NCBI GenBank assembly: GCA_947496865.1
Contig: CANMEE010000001.1
Location: 248,001-312,000, forward strand
Length of the DNA: 64,000 nt
Source: an uncultured Sphingomonadaceae bacterium
GTDB lineage: Bacteria; Pseudomonadota; Alphaproteobacteria; Sphingomonadales; Sphingomonadaceae
Direction: 5' to 3'
Below, in pieces: positions 27,212 to 39,910 of the stretch. The notes below the pieces were generated by a model. It saw only the letters and a program-made list of their open reading frames with translations, searched no databases and had not been told where the DNA came from. The position numbers and the translations under genes are program-made. Position 1 is the first letter of the stretch. Every line of letters starts with the position of its first letter.

Positions 27212-27237
27212 ATCAACTACCCCGTTTGTTGCTGGAT

Positions 27238-27396
27238 TTAACTTACCACCTGAACAGCAGCACTAACCGTCGACGATAGTTTTTGCCCCAGATCCTGCTG
27301 GTCCTCGTTAGGTTGCATAACGAATAGCATCATTGCGCCCAGAACAAAGCCACCGGTTAAACTGTATGTCAGATCTGATTTCAAAAAATTCGGCAT
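27238..27396 (-). CDS. Small single-helix membrane protein upstream of msrA (52 residues)
   Basis: A frame of 52 residues starting at the ATG at 27396, with AGGAAAATACC directly upstream as a good ribosome binding site. It begins MPNFLKSDLTYSLTGGFVLG, continues with a hydrophobic AMMLFVMQ stretch, and ends QKLSSTVSAAVQVVS. One membrane helix (residues 12-27) is followed by a polar tail. It stops 26 bases before msrA in the same direction. I do not recognise it. Codon use and the ribosome binding site make it a credible gene. Confidence 0.65.
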   Translation of the reverse strand: MPNFLKSDLTYSLTGGFVLGAMMLFVMQPNEDQQDLGQKLSSTVSAAVQVVS

Positions 27397-27537
27397 GGTA
27401 TTTTCCTGCTGTGGTTACCCTGTGTTCGGAGTGACCCCTGAATTGGTTACAGCAATAATATAAGTAGTATTTCGCCGCTGTGAACGGAGTCACAGGACGA
27501 CATTCAGTTTCAGCCGGTGAAGGGAAACTTTATTTGA

Positions 27538-27560
27538 CCTCAGGCGCCGGGCGCCTGAGG
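27538..27560 (-). terminator. Hairpin terminator of the aminotransferase gene
   Basis: CCTCAGGCGC at 27538-27547 and GCGCCTGAGG at 27551-27560 form a perfect 10-bp GC-rich stem with a CGG loop, three bases after the aminotransferase stop codon. On the minus strand the following bases are TCAAATAAAG, not a clean T-run, so intrinsic termination may be incomplete; it may also protect the 3' end. Confidence 0.65.
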
Positions 27561-27563
27561 CAA

Positions 27564-28811
<1,248 letters not shown>

Positions 28812-28841
28812 TTAGTGTTGCAGTGCAACAGGCTGATTTGA

Positions 28842-29144
28842 TCAGCTTCGTTTTTTCACAAATTCCGCGCGCAGGACAAGGCCCTTAATCCCCTCATGCC
28901 TGCAATCAATTTCCTGCGCATCACCAGTGAGCCTGATCGCTTTGATCAAGGTGCCACGCTTCAACGTCTGTCCCGCGCCCTTGACCTTCAAATCCTTGAT
29001 CAAGGTCACCGCATCGCCATCGGCCAACGGGTTGCCCACCGCATCTAGAACGTCCGGTCCCTTGGCTTTTGCCTCTGCATCTTTCGGGCTCAGCCACTCT
29101 CCGCTTTCCTCGTCATAGACATAATCCCCGTCGCCATCGGCCAT
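28842..29144 (-). CDS. PhnA-domain protein (YjdM-like)
   Basis: A 100-residue protein corresponding to the C-terminal PhnA/YjdM domain: DYVYDEESGEWLSP, DAVGNPLADGDAVTLIKDLKVKGAG, LKRGTLIKAIRL and GLVLRAEFVKK. The N-terminal zinc ribbon of longer family members is missing; only one Cys (DCRHEG) is present. Despite the old name, the domain is not shown to act on phosphonates. The ATG at 29144 shares its A with the stop of the upstream O-acetylhomoserine sulfhydrylase gene (TGATG), so it is co-translated with it. Confidence 0.85.
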   Translation of the reverse strand: MADGDGDYVYDEESGEWLSPKDAEAKAKGPDVLDAVGNPLADGDAVTLIKDLKVKGAGQTLKRGTLIKAIRLTGDAQEIDCRHEGIKGLVLRAEFVKKRS

Positions 29145-30418
29145 CACAGGGATTCTAAAGCCTGCTGCATATCGGCTATAATATCGTCAATATGTTCAAT
29201 GCCCACTGACACTCGAACCACATCCGGTCCAGCGCCCGCAGAGACCAGATCATCTCCCGACAATTGGCTATGCGTTGTCGACGCGGGATGAATGATCAAC
29301 GACCGAGTATCACCGATATTGGCCAAATGGCTGAACATATTGACAGCCGAGACCAATTTGGTCCCCGCATCATATCCCCCTTTCAAGCCAAAGGTGAAAA
29401 CCGCGCCACCTTTGCCGCCGAGATATTTTTGGGCAAGTGCGTGATAATCACTGTCCGGAAGGCCTGCATAAGAAACCCAGCTGATCTCGTCACGACCCTG
29501 CAACCATTTGGCCAAGACCAATGCATTGTCGCAATGCCGCTCCATCCGCAGCGTGAGCGTTTCCATACCGGTCAGAATTTGAAACGCGTTAAACGGGGCC
29601 AGCGCTGGCCCTAGATCTCGCAGAGACAAAGCTCTCGCTGCTAAAATAAACGCCACCGGGCCAAAGGCCTCGGTAAAGACTTTGCCATGATAGGAAGCAT
29701 TGGGCTGATTGAGAAACGCGAATTTCTCGCTTTTTGTCCAATCAAATTTGCCGCTATCGACAATCAAACCTGCGATACTGTTGCCATGACCACCCAAGAA
29801 TTTGGTGCCGCTTTCAACCACGATATCGGCGCCATGTTCAATTGGGCGGCAAAGCGCTGGGGATGCCATGGTGTTGTCGACGATCAGCGGAATACCTGCT
29901 GCGTGAGCGATATCAGCAATGCCTGCGATATCCTGAACCACACCACCGGGATTGGCGAGACTTTCAATGAAGACACAGCGTGTTTCATTGGTAATCGCGC
30001 CTTTGACTTCGTCGAGAATGTCCGCATCCACAAAGGTTACATTCCAGCCGAATTTCTTAAAACTGTGTGCGAGTTGATTGAGGGAACCACCATAGAGTTT
30101 CTTCGCTGCGACAATATGCGCGCCGGGGTCCATGAGAACATGAAAAATCAGCAACTGCGCCGCATGGCCGGAAGCGACGGCCAACGCGGCTGCGCCGCCT
30201 TCCATCGCTGCGATTTTTCCTTCGAGCGCGCCATTGGTAGGGTTCATGATCCGGGTGTAAATATTACCCACCGCATCGAGATTAAACAGATCGGCCGCAT
30301 GATCGACATCGTCGAATACATAAGATGCAGTCTGATAAATCGGCGTGATCCGTGCGTTGGTTGTCGGGTCAGGTTCGGTCCCGGCATGCACAGCCATGGT
30401 TTCCAGATGATCGGTCAT
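29144..30418 (-). CDS. O-acetylhomoserine sulfhydrylase / aminocarboxypropyltransferase
   Basis: PLP-dependent Cys/Met-metabolism enzyme of 424 residues that should form homocysteine (or methionine) from O-acetylhomoserine and sulfide or methanethiol. Conserved parts: IYQTASYVF, YTRIMNPTNGALEGKIAAMEGG (phosphate-binding Tyr-x-Arg), SGHAAQLLIFHVLM, FIESLANPGG, VDNTMASPALCRP, and the PLP Lys in VESGTKFLGGHGNSI. The length and the extended insert after the Lys fit the MetY branch rather than cystathionine gamma-synthase. I chose the ATG at 30418 since GGAG lies six bases upstream. No S-adenosylmethionine riboswitch fits in the 32-base gap to pabBC. A PhnA gene overlaps its end. Confidence 0.9.
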   Translation of the reverse strand: MTDHLETMAVHAGTEPDPTTNARITPIYQTASYVFDDVDHAADLFNLDAVGNIYTRIMNPTNGALEGKIAAMEGGAAALAVASGHAAQLLIFHVLMDPGAHIVAAKKLYGGSLNQLAHSFKKFGWNVTFVDADILDEVKGAITNETRCVFIESLANPGGVVQDIAGIADIAHAAGIPLIVDNTMASPALCRPIEHGADIVVESGTKFLGGHGNSIAGLIVDSGKFDWTKSEKFAFLNQPNASYHGKVFTEAFGPVAFILAARALSLRDLGPALAPFNAFQILTGMETLTLRMERHCDNALVLAKWLQGRDEISWVSYAGLPDSDYHALAQKYLGGKGGAVFTFGLKGGYDAGTKLVSAVNMFSHLANIGDTRSLIIHPASTTHSQLSGDDLVSAGAGPDVVRVSVGIEHIDDIIADMQQALESL

Positions 30419-30450
30419 GAGAATCTCCATTAAAAAGCGATATATATTAT

Positions 30451-32229
30451 TTAGCTAAGCTCGGCTTTCACCAAACCTCTTAGGCTATTTCCGAGATAGA
30501 ATCCGCTGTCTAAATCTCCAGCCTGCAAATCGGCTTCAACAGCCTTGCCGCTTTCCAATAGCTCGCGGCGCAATATTCCGGGCAGAACGCCGCGGGAAAG
30601 TGGCGGCGTCAAAAGCATTCCATCCCGGTCGACAAATATATTCCAGATCGCGCCTTCGGTCAGATAGCCTTGAGTATCATGAAATATCGGATGCGCTTCA
30701 CCGTTTAAACCCGGCACAGCGTAAACGCTGCGATCGCTTGTTTTGTGGTGCAGGCGGTAGTCCTGCGGATCGGCGACCATCGGAACCAGCCTGACCTTCA
30801 CCGGCTCGACTAGCGGTTCCGGCATGGGCTGCAGTTCAATCGCAATTGCGCCGGATTTGGAGAGCATTAGGCGGACTTTGGCGGGCTGTTCTTGATGAAA
30901 GGTGATCGCCTGTATCGTGTTGCGCGCAGCGTGCCGGTCAAATTCAAATTCCAACGCGGCGGCACTGGCCTTCATCCGTTCCAAATGCGCTTCCAAGCGA
31001 ATAATACCGCGCTCAGGTTCGAAAGCCATGGTTTCGATCAAATCCACCGCAATCGTGTCGTCTAAGCCTTCACTCACTGCCGCAAATCTCCCCTTGGCGA
31101 GACATTCCCGCCATTCGTCGCTCCCCACCGAGTCTGCTACTATGCCAGAGCCAAGACCGATGGAAAGTGTTTCTTGGTCGGCGCCCAAAAAGAATGTCCG
31201 AATGGCGACATTAAAGGCCGCATCGCCGCTGGCATCGATCCGACCGATCGAGCCGCAATAAATGCCGCGCTGATCAGTCTCCAATTCATCGATAATCTCC
31301 ATAGCGCGAATTTTCGGTGCCCCCGTGATGGAACCGCAGGGGTAAATCTGGCGCAGCAGATCGACAGCACCGTGCCCTTCAGCCAGCTTAGCAGTCACAG
31401 TCGATGTCATCTGGTGGACGGTTGGATAGCTTTCGATATGAAAAAGTTCTGGCACCGCGACAGTGCCCGGCTCTGCGACCCGCGATAGATCGTTACGCAG
31501 TAAATCAACAATCATCAGGTTTTCGGCGCGTTGTTTTGGATCACTCTGCAGGTCGGCCTGAACCGCTGCATCCAATTCGTTATTTTGAACCCGGGCCGCC
31601 GTTCCTTTCATTGGCTTTGCCGTGATCCGTCCCTCTTTTAGCGCAAAAAACAGCTCCGGGGAAAAGGACAACATCCAGTTTTTCCCATCAAACACGACCC
31701 CGCCATAACCCGCCTTTGCCCGGTCACGAATCGCTGCGTAAAGTGCGAGCGGATGCCCGGCATGAGCTGCCTGGGCCCGAAAGGTCAGATTTGCCTGATA
31801 AATATCGCCAGAAACAATATAATCCTGCACCTTAGCAAAAGCGTGATCATAATCCTGTCGCGTCACACCAGGTTGCAATTGCCCCAACCAAGCTCCGCGC
31901 GGGTCGGGCAGTTGCTGCGCCACTGCTTCCGGTTCCAATAAACTATAACTCTTGAACAGACCAAACCATAGCAAAGGACAGGAACGATCATCGGGTAGAT
32001 GTCCAGTCAGGCGCTCTTCCAGTGCAAGACCGGCTTCATAAGACATATAGCCTGCGACATGCAGCCCACGTTGCTGTGCTTTAACGATTTGGTCCAAAGC
32101 CGCGTACAATTCAGTCGATTCATTCGCTTCAATAATCTCGACTGGATTACGATAGAGTCGAGCGGGAGCCGCACTCCCCACATCCCGGGCGTCATCGAGC
32201 AATATGAAGGGACCATTGTTAGATAGCAT
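30451..32229 (-). CDS. pabB: Fused aminodeoxychorismate synthase component I and aminodeoxychorismate lyase (PabB-PabC)
   Basis: Makes p-aminobenzoate for folate. Residues 1 to about 375 are PabB (chorismate-utilising): the substrate Lys is in PMKGTAAR, with LRNDLSRVAEPGTV, VHQMTSTV, IYPCGSITGAPKIRAMEII, and SIGLGSGIVADS near the end. Residues from about 390 to 592 are PabC, a fold type IV PLP enzyme: FEPERGIIRLEAHLERM, PLP Lys in LHHKTSDRSVY, and TEGAIWNIFVDRDG. The fusion couples synthesis and aromatisation. The glutamine amidotransferase PabA is not in the window. The ATG follows GGGGAGG closely. It precedes the sulfhydrylase gene in the same direction. Confidence 0.95.
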   Translation of the reverse strand: MLSNNGPFILLDDARDVGSAAPARLYRNPVEIIEANESTELYAALDQIVKAQQRGLHVAGYMSYEAGLALEERLTGHLPDDRSCPLLWFGLFKSYSLLEPEAVAQQLPDPRGAWLGQLQPGVTRQDYDHAFAKVQDYIVSGDIYQANLTFRAQAAHAGHPLALYAAIRDRAKAGYGGVVFDGKNWMLSFSPELFFALKEGRITAKPMKGTAARVQNNELDAAVQADLQSDPKQRAENLMIVDLLRNDLSRVAEPGTVAVPELFHIESYPTVHQMTSTVTAKLAEGHGAVDLLRQIYPCGSITGAPKIRAMEIIDELETDQRGIYCGSIGRIDASGDAAFNVAIRTFFLGADQETLSIGLGSGIVADSVGSDEWRECLAKGRFAAVSEGLDDTIAVDLIETMAFEPERGIIRLEAHLERMKASAAALEFEFDRHAARNTIQAITFHQEQPAKVRLMLSKSGAIAIELQPMPEPLVEPVKVRLVPMVADPQDYRLHHKTSDRSVYAVPGLNGEAHPIFHDTQGYLTEGAIWNIFVDRDGMLLTPPLSRGVLPGILRRELLESGKAVEADLQAGDLDSGFYLGNSLRGLVKAELS

Positions 32230-32300
32230 GAACCTCCCCTAATTGCTTTTCATGCGGTTCGTCCATAAGCATGAACAAACTAAACAGGGAAAGGCGCCTA

Positions 32301-34253
32301 ATGCGCATCAAATATGTTGGCATTCTGATTGCTGCTTCGTTGCAATGCTTGGCTCCAGCGGCATTGGCCGCAAGCGATAATTCAAAGGCCGTCGCAGCGA
32401 AACCTCCGGCACTGGTCGCTGATCAAATTCCCGCTATACCGACATCGGTTGTCCTGAAGACCCAACCCTATATGGAATTCCGGACTGCCGCATTTGTCGA
32501 CTGGGACCCCAAAACAAAAGCGATGCTGGTTCGCACCCGTTTTGCCGATACCAGTCAGCTGCACCGGATTGCCAGACCGCGGAGTGAGCGCGAACAACTC
32601 ACTTTTGGTAATGAACCGGCGCGCGCTGCCAGCTATGCGCCAGATGGTTCAACCTTGCTGTTCCAGAAAGACATTGGCGGCAATGAAGTGAACCAGATTT
32701 TCTCGTTGGAGGACGGTGTCCCCAAAATGCTCACGGACGGCAAAAGTCGGCATAGGCTGGGCCCGTGGTCCAGCAAAGGCAATTTACTGGCCTTTGGATC
32801 CAACAAGCGTACCGGCCTTTACAATGACATCTACCTTATGGATCCTGCCAACCCCGATGGCGCGACTATGCTGGTCGCCTCCTCTGGTGGCGGTTGGTTT
32901 CCAATCGACTTTTCGCCGGATGACAAATATTTGCTGGTCTTCAACTATGTATCGATCACCGACAATCAGCTCTATCTGATCGACATTGCCAATGGCTCAT
33001 CACAAAAGCTAACCAACAGCAGTAATCCGGTGGCCTATAACGGTCTGAAATTCGCACCAGATGGACGACTCTGGGCAGCCTCCGATGACGGTAGCGATGT
33101 TCAGCGGCTTGGCACCGTCAATCTGGAAACCGCCACTTTCGAGCCAATGATTGACGAGAAAAGCTGGGATATATCTGACTTTGACATCAGCAAGGATGGC
33201 CGCTGGATCGCTTATGAGGTCAACCAGGCCGGTAGTTCCGTGCTGAAAATTTACGATGTGAAAACTGGTGATATACGTACGGTGTCGGATCTCGGACCCG
33301 GCGTGATCAGCGGTATAAAATTTGCGCCGTGGGGAGAATTAGGCTTCACCTTCAACACCAACCAGGGGGGAAGTGACAGCTATAGCATATCCCCCGAGAC
33401 ACTCTCAATCACCCGTTGGACCAAGAGCGAGACGGGCGGCCTCGATGCGGCTAATAATGTCGCCCCGGAGCTGGTCGAAATAACCAGCTTTGACGGTGAA
33501 AAAATGTCTGGTTTTCTGTATCGTCCCGACCCCAAAAAGCACAAGGGAAAACGGCCCCTGATCATCAACATTCACGGTGGACCAGAGGGCCAAGCCAAGC
33601 CGCGCTTTCTGGGTCGCAACAACTATCTCATCAACGAATTGGGCGTCGCGATTTTCTATCCGAACGTGCGCGGCTCAACCGGCTTCGGCAAACGATTTGT
33701 GGCCCTCGACAACGGTCCATTCCGGCGAGAAGATAGCGTTCTGGATATCGGTGCCTTCCTATCACATCTGCGCAAAGACAAGCGCATCAACAAGCGCCGC
33801 ATTGCTATCACTGGTGGCAGTTATGGCGGATATATGACGCTCGCATCCATGCTGCGCTATGGCGATCAACTGAAGGCCGGCCTCGAAGTGGTCGGCATAT
33901 CCAATTTCGTGACTTTTCTCGAAAACACCCAGCCCTATCGCCGTGATTTGCGGAGGGTTGAATATGGGGACGAACGCATACCCGAGCATCGCACCAAGTT
34001 GGAAGAAATCAGCCCGTTACGGCGTGCCAGTGAGATTGACATCCCGTTGATGGTGGTCACCGGCGCCAATGATCCGCGTGTCCCGGCTAGCGAAGCAGAT
34101 CAGATCATCGCCGCCGTTCGCGCGAATGACCGGCCCGCTTGGCATCTGCTCGCGAAAAATGAGGGTCATGGTTTCCGCAAGAAAGCCAATGCGGACTATC
34201 AGTTCTGGGCGTCCCTGTTATTCTGGCAGAAATATCTGCTCAACGGAGATTAA
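32301..34253 (+). CDS. S9 family serine peptidase (prolyl oligopeptidase/acylaminoacyl peptidase type)
   Basis: Exported S9 peptidase of 650 residues. The signal peptide is residues 1-24 (ending APAALA-A). Residues about 40-400 form a beta-propeller with repeated strands (YAPDGSTLLFQKD, WSSKGNLLAFGSN, FSPDDKYLLVFN, ISKDGRWIAYEV). The C-terminal hydrolase domain has HGGPEGQ, the nucleophile GGSYGGYMTL, Asp in GANDPRVPASEA and His in NEGHGF. It should cleave short peptides in the periplasm. I chose the ATG at 32301 because it begins the signal peptide and GGAAAGG lies upstream; an ATG ten codons earlier has no site. Confidence 0.93.
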   Translation: MRIKYVGILIAASLQCLAPAALAASDNSKAVAAKPPALVADQIPAIPTSVVLKTQPYMEFRTAAFVDWDPKTKAMLVRTRFADTSQLHRIARPRSEREQLTFGNEPARAASYAPDGSTLLFQKDIGGNEVNQIFSLEDGVPKMLTDGKSRHRLGPWSSKGNLLAFGSNKRTGLYNDIYLMDPANPDGATMLVASSGGGWFPIDFSPDDKYLLVFNYVSITDNQLYLIDIANGSSQKLTNSSNPVAYNGLKFAPDGRLWAASDDGSDVQRLGTVNLETATFEPMIDEKSWDISDFDISKDGRWIAYEVNQAGSSVLKIYDVKTGDIRTVSDLGPGVISGIKFAPWGELGFTFNTNQGGSDSYSISPETLSITRWTKSETGGLDAANNVAPELVEITSFDGEKMSGFLYRPDPKKHKGKRPLIINIHGGPEGQAKPRFLGRNNYLINELGVAIFYPNVRGSTGFGKRFVALDNGPFRREDSVLDIGAFLSHLRKDKRINKRRIAITGGSYGGYMTLASMLRYGDQLKAGLEVVGISNFVTFLENTQPYRRDLRRVEYGDERIPEHRTKLEEISPLRRASEIDIPLMVVTGANDPRVPASEADQIIAAVRANDRPAWHLLAKNEGHGFRKKANADYQFWASLLFWQKYLLNGD

Positions 34254-34257
34254 GTGA

Positions 34258-36891
34258 ATGGAAATAATGATCTTCGTAGGGATCATCATTCTGATGGTGC
34301 TGGTCTTTGATTCCCGCAGCACCATCGCGTCGCTGCGTAACCGTATTGCGATATTGGAGGATCGCCAGTCTCAGGCCGTAGTTGAAACCGAGCAAGCCGT
34401 TACCCCGGAACCGAAGGCACTCGAACCGATAAAACGCGCTGCCAAGGCGGCAGCAAAGCCGGAGCGTATGGCCGAGCCAGCAGCAGAACCATCACGCCGG
34501 ATATATAAACCGACCTCCCCTGTGCCCCCACCACCGCCGCCTCCGCCCAGCACAGAACCAACGCCGCCGCGCCCGAGTGCTGCAAAACGATTTGAAGACT
34601 TGATCGGCGGCAAATTGCCCATCTGGATTGGCGGCATTGCGCTTATCTTTGCCGGCTTCTTCCTCGTCCGCTTTTCGATCGAAGCGGGATTATTTGGGCC
34701 CGCTGCGCGCTGCATCACCGCGGCTCTATTTGGATTACTGCTCATCGGCCTTAGCGAATTTGGCTATAAGATACCCAAGTTCGGCAAGATTTTCACCGAC
34801 GATGCCCGCATCGGCCACAGCATAGCCGGCGCCGGTATCGCCGTGCTCTATGCGACGCTCTATATGGCCAGCGAGCTATACGGATTACTCAGCCTCTATG
34901 GCGCGCTTGGCGGGGTTATTGCCGTCACCATATTGGCTTTTGTGCTATCGCAACGCCACGGGCCGCCAACGGCGATCATGGGCTTGCTTGGCGGTTTCGC
35001 CGCGCCTTATGTTGCCGGACTGGGGCCGGAATCGGTCGCGCCGCTGCTCATCTATCTCGGCATATTCACCGCTGGCCTGTTCGGTCTCGCCATTCATCGC
35101 GGCTGGGCTTGGCTGGCGCTGCTGGCGACCGGCGGCAGTGTCCTGTGGACGACCGCTCTCCTGTTCCTCGACGTCAGCGGCGATGTACCATTTGTCGGCG
35201 CATTTATCGTGTTGCTGGCGGTTGGCGGGGTGCTCACCCTGTCCCGCACAGGCACCAGCTTTGGTATTCCCAAGCCGGTCATGCAGGCCATCCCGCTAGG
35301 GGTGGGTCTATTGCAGTTGGTCACACTCGCGCCTTTGATCGAATTTTCTCTCATCAGCTGGCTGTTCTTTGGCGTGCTGGCAATCTTCGCCATCGCGCTT
35401 GCTTGGCGGGATAAGGACATGACCCCGGCCGTTGCCGGTGCCCTCGGCTTGTCTCTGGCAATGGTCGCGACAGCCTATTCCAACACCGGTGCCGAGCAGA
35501 TGCAGCTATTCGCCGCCATCGGCCTGGCTCTGCTGTTTGGCGTTGCCGGACATGTCTTTGCGCTGCGCGAGAAAGATGGATGGATGTGGGCGCTCATCGG
35601 CATGGCCGCGCCTACCGCTATGCTGCTACTCACCTGTGGGCTGGGCAATTTGGGCTGGAGCCAGAATAGCTGGGCGATTACCTGCGTCTTGGCCGCGATT
35701 ACCACAGCCCTGATGGCATGGCGGACGCGCAAGGATATTGCGTTTCTGCCACCGCCCATGGCCAGCGGCTTGACCGCGATATTGGTAGCTATTGCGTTGT
35801 GGATTTGGACACCGTCAAACCTCGGGGCGCTGGTGGCAATCGTAATCGCTGCGGCACTGGCTTTCTGGACCCGCTGGATAATGCGCAAGGCGATTATCGT
35901 GCAATCGGCCATCGCCATCGGCCTTGGCAGTCTGATCATGCTGTTCGACAATTTCGGGCTTGTGGAAGGCTTGTTCGCGTCCCTCGCTGGAGAGACCGAT
36001 CTGTTTGTGCATTTACCCGAATTGGGCTCCTCGGCTATCGAGCTACTGCTTCCCGCCTTGGTCGTTGTCGCTATTGCTTATGTCTTTCGCGACAGTTTCG
36101 GCAAGGCGTTTTCGAAAATCATCGCTGGCACCGGTTTGATCGCGACCGGCGGGTTCCTCTATTTGCTCTTCAAACAGCCGCTCGCCATTGGACCGATTGA
36201 GGATTTCGTTGCCTATGGCTTTGCCGAACGCGCCGTTTTGACGCATTTGCTGGCATTGGCCGGTTGGTTGTTACTCAGACAGACCTGGGGAGAAAAACTC
36301 GCAACCCCGCTCAAATCACTGGGCATTGCGCTGGCTGGACTGGCGCTGGCCCGATTTGTCTATTTCGATATATTGCTGCTCAGTCCAACCAGCGTCAATC
36401 AAGCGATGGGACCGGCGCCTATTGCCAATCTCGGCACGTTGCATTTCACGGCCGCCATGATCTGGCTATGGCTCTTCGCGCGGACGGAAACAATTGCGGC
36501 ATCCCTGCCCAAATTGGTTCGACCGCTAGAAATTGCTAGCCTACTGGCTGCCATTGCCGCTGTCATGGTCACCGTGCGTCAAGCGGTCCACGGCACGGAC
36601 ATAGCGACCCCGCCGTTCACTTCGACCGAGACCTATCTCTATAGCGCAGGACTGCTTGCTCTCGCCATCGCTTGGCTTGCACGGGGCATCCAGACCACCA
36701 ATGCGCTGTTGCGTATTGCAGGCCTGCTCTTGATGATCGTTGTAACGTTCAAAGTGTTTGTAATCGATGCGGCGCAACTGGAAGGCATTTTACGCATCCT
36801 ATCGTTCTTGGGGCTTGCCATTGCGCTCATTGGTATCGGCTGGATTTACGGCAAAGTCATGCGCGCAGACGAAACAAACGCGGCCAGCTAG
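34258..36891 (+). CDS. DUF2339 family large membrane protein
   Basis: An 877-residue inner-membrane protein. Residues 1-18 form one helix, then a short coiled coil (LRNRIAILEDRQ), a charged Ala/Pro/Lys linker and a poly-proline stretch (PVPPPPPPPPSTEPTPP) near residue 95. From RFEDLIGGKLPIWIGGIALIF onward there are more than twenty hydrophobic segments. This is the standard layout of DUF2339 proteins, whose function is unknown. The ATG is four bases after the S9 peptidase stop, with GGAG nine bases upstream, so the two genes are one transcript. Its stop codon lies within a hairpin terminator. Confidence 0.93.
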   Translation: MEIMIFVGIIILMVLVFDSRSTIASLRNRIAILEDRQSQAVVETEQAVTPEPKALEPIKRAAKAAAKPERMAEPAAEPSRRIYKPTSPVPPPPPPPPSTEPTPPRPSAAKRFEDLIGGKLPIWIGGIALIFAGFFLVRFSIEAGLFGPAARCITAALFGLLLIGLSEFGYKIPKFGKIFTDDARIGHSIAGAGIAVLYATLYMASELYGLLSLYGALGGVIAVTILAFVLSQRHGPPTAIMGLLGGFAAPYVAGLGPESVAPLLIYLGIFTAGLFGLAIHRGWAWLALLATGGSVLWTTALLFLDVSGDVPFVGAFIVLLAVGGVLTLSRTGTSFGIPKPVMQAIPLGVGLLQLVTLAPLIEFSLISWLFFGVLAIFAIALAWRDKDMTPAVAGALGLSLAMVATAYSNTGAEQMQLFAAIGLALLFGVAGHVFALREKDGWMWALIGMAAPTAMLLLTCGLGNLGWSQNSWAITCVLAAITTALMAWRTRKDIAFLPPPMASGLTAILVAIALWIWTPSNLGALVAIVIAAALAFWTRWIMRKAIIVQSAIAIGLGSLIMLFDNFGLVEGLFASLAGETDLFVHLPELGSSAIELLLPALVVVAIAYVFRDSFGKAFSKIIAGTGLIATGGFLYLLFKQPLAIGPIEDFVAYGFAERAVLTHLLALAGWLLLRQTWGEKLATPLKSLGIALAGLALARFVYFDILLLSPTSVNQAMGPAPIANLGTLHFTAAMIWLWLFARTETIAASLPKLVRPLEIASLLAAIAAVMVTVRQAVHGTDIATPPFTSTETYLYSAGLLALAIAWLARGIQTTNALLRIAGLLLMIVVTFKVFVIDAAQLEGILRILSFLGLAIALIGIGWIYGKVMRADETNAAS

Positions 36892-36927
36892 CGCGATCGC
36901 CAATCTACCGATAAATCGCGTTAGCTT

Positions 36928-36929
<2 letters not shown>
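36887..36929 (+). terminator. Intrinsic terminator after the DUF2339 gene
   Basis: GCTAGCGCGAT at 36887-36897 pairs with ATCGCGTTAGC at 36915-36925 (ten of eleven pairs), followed by TTTT. The TAG stop codon lies inside the left arm. The hairpin sits exactly between two convergent genes and could act in both directions. Confidence 0.6.
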
Positions 36930-39006
<2,077 letters not shown>

Positions 39007-39148
39007 TCAATCCCTTTATGCCGATACCGTTTATCAGACGTATGTTCCTCCAACTGTCTGTCACCCCTGTATATTGGCTGATATCCCGCAATGACATCGC
39101 CACAAGAATCCAGTCGCCAAACCTTCACCAGTCAGCAATAGAGGTGCG

Positions 39149-39910
39149 ATGTGTATCGTCGCTTTTGCTTGGCAAGCCCATCCGCGCTGGAAACTTCTGG
39201 CTATTGGCAATCGAGATGAATTGCATGCGCGACCGGCGGAAGCCTTGATGCGCTGGGACAATCCGGAACATTTATTAGCTGGCCGGGACGCAGCAGCCGG
39301 TGGCACTTGGTTGGGTGTTTCCGAACAAGGCCGCTTAGCAGTGGTTACGAATCTCAGCGGGCATGGCGCACCCGATGCTAAACGCGCCTCACGCGGCGAC
39401 CTTCTCAAAGATTTTTTGTCTGGTGATGGCCGCTATTCGCGAATCACCCAGACCGATTTTTCAGATTTCAATCCGTTTAATTTGATCACTGTCGATCGGG
39501 ATGAAGCGATTGTACATTCCAACCGGCCCCATTCCATCAGCACGCCTCTTTCTCCCGGCATTCATGGACTTTCCAACGGGCCGTTGGACAGACCATGGCA
39601 AAAGTCCGGCTATCTCAACGCGGCATTGGGGCAATGGATAGAAAGCGGCTCGAATGATCCGACTGTTTTGCTGGAAGACCTGACCGACCAGACGACATTC
39701 CCGCCAGTAAGGCCCAATGATGCAGATTCTGCGCCAGCATTAGAACCCGAGAATTCCGGTGTTTTCATCCGCAATCCTGTCTACGGGACTCGCTGCAGCA
39801 CCGTTGTCGCTATTGATGACAGCGGCAAAGGAATGATCGTCGAACGGCGCTATGCCCCCTCTGGCCAATCGACGGGGGAAAACAGTCTTGCTTTTTCCTG
39901 GCCTATTTAG
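39149..39910 (+). CDS. NRDE family protein (TANGO2-like)
   Basis: A 253-residue protein of the NRDE/TANGO2 family. It begins MCIVAFAWQ, with the conserved Cys 2 that is left N-terminal after Met removal. The name-giving motif LAIGNRDELHARP lies at residues 18-30, then AGGTWLGVSEQGRLAVVTN and GDLLKDFL. The fold is Ntn-hydrolase-like; human TANGO2 is linked to heme or lipid handling, but no bacterial activity is set. GAGGT lies just before the ATG. Its last four bases overlap the stop of the convergent indoleamine dioxygenase gene. Confidence 0.9.
   Translation: MCIVAFAWQAHPRWKLLAIGNRDELHARPAEALMRWDNPEHLLAGRDAAAGGTWLGVSEQGRLAVVTNLSGHGAPDAKRASRGDLLKDFLSGDGRYSRITQTDFSDFNPFNLITVDRDEAIVHSNRPHSISTPLSPGIHGLSNGPLDRPWQKSGYLNAALGQWIESGSNDPTVLLEDLTDQTTFPPVRPNDADSAPALEPENSGVFIRNPVYGTRCSTVVAIDDSGKGMIVERRYAPSGQSTGENSLAFSWPI

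Noticed and set aside
30419..30450. Possible SAM riboswitch before the O-acetylhomoserine sulfhydrylase gene
   Set aside because: Only 32 bases separate it from pabBC, too short for any SAM riboswitch class.
34545..34600. CCx-repeat tract in the DUF2339 gene as a possible satellite
   Set aside because: It encodes the poly-proline linker normal for this family; it is not an independent repeat element.
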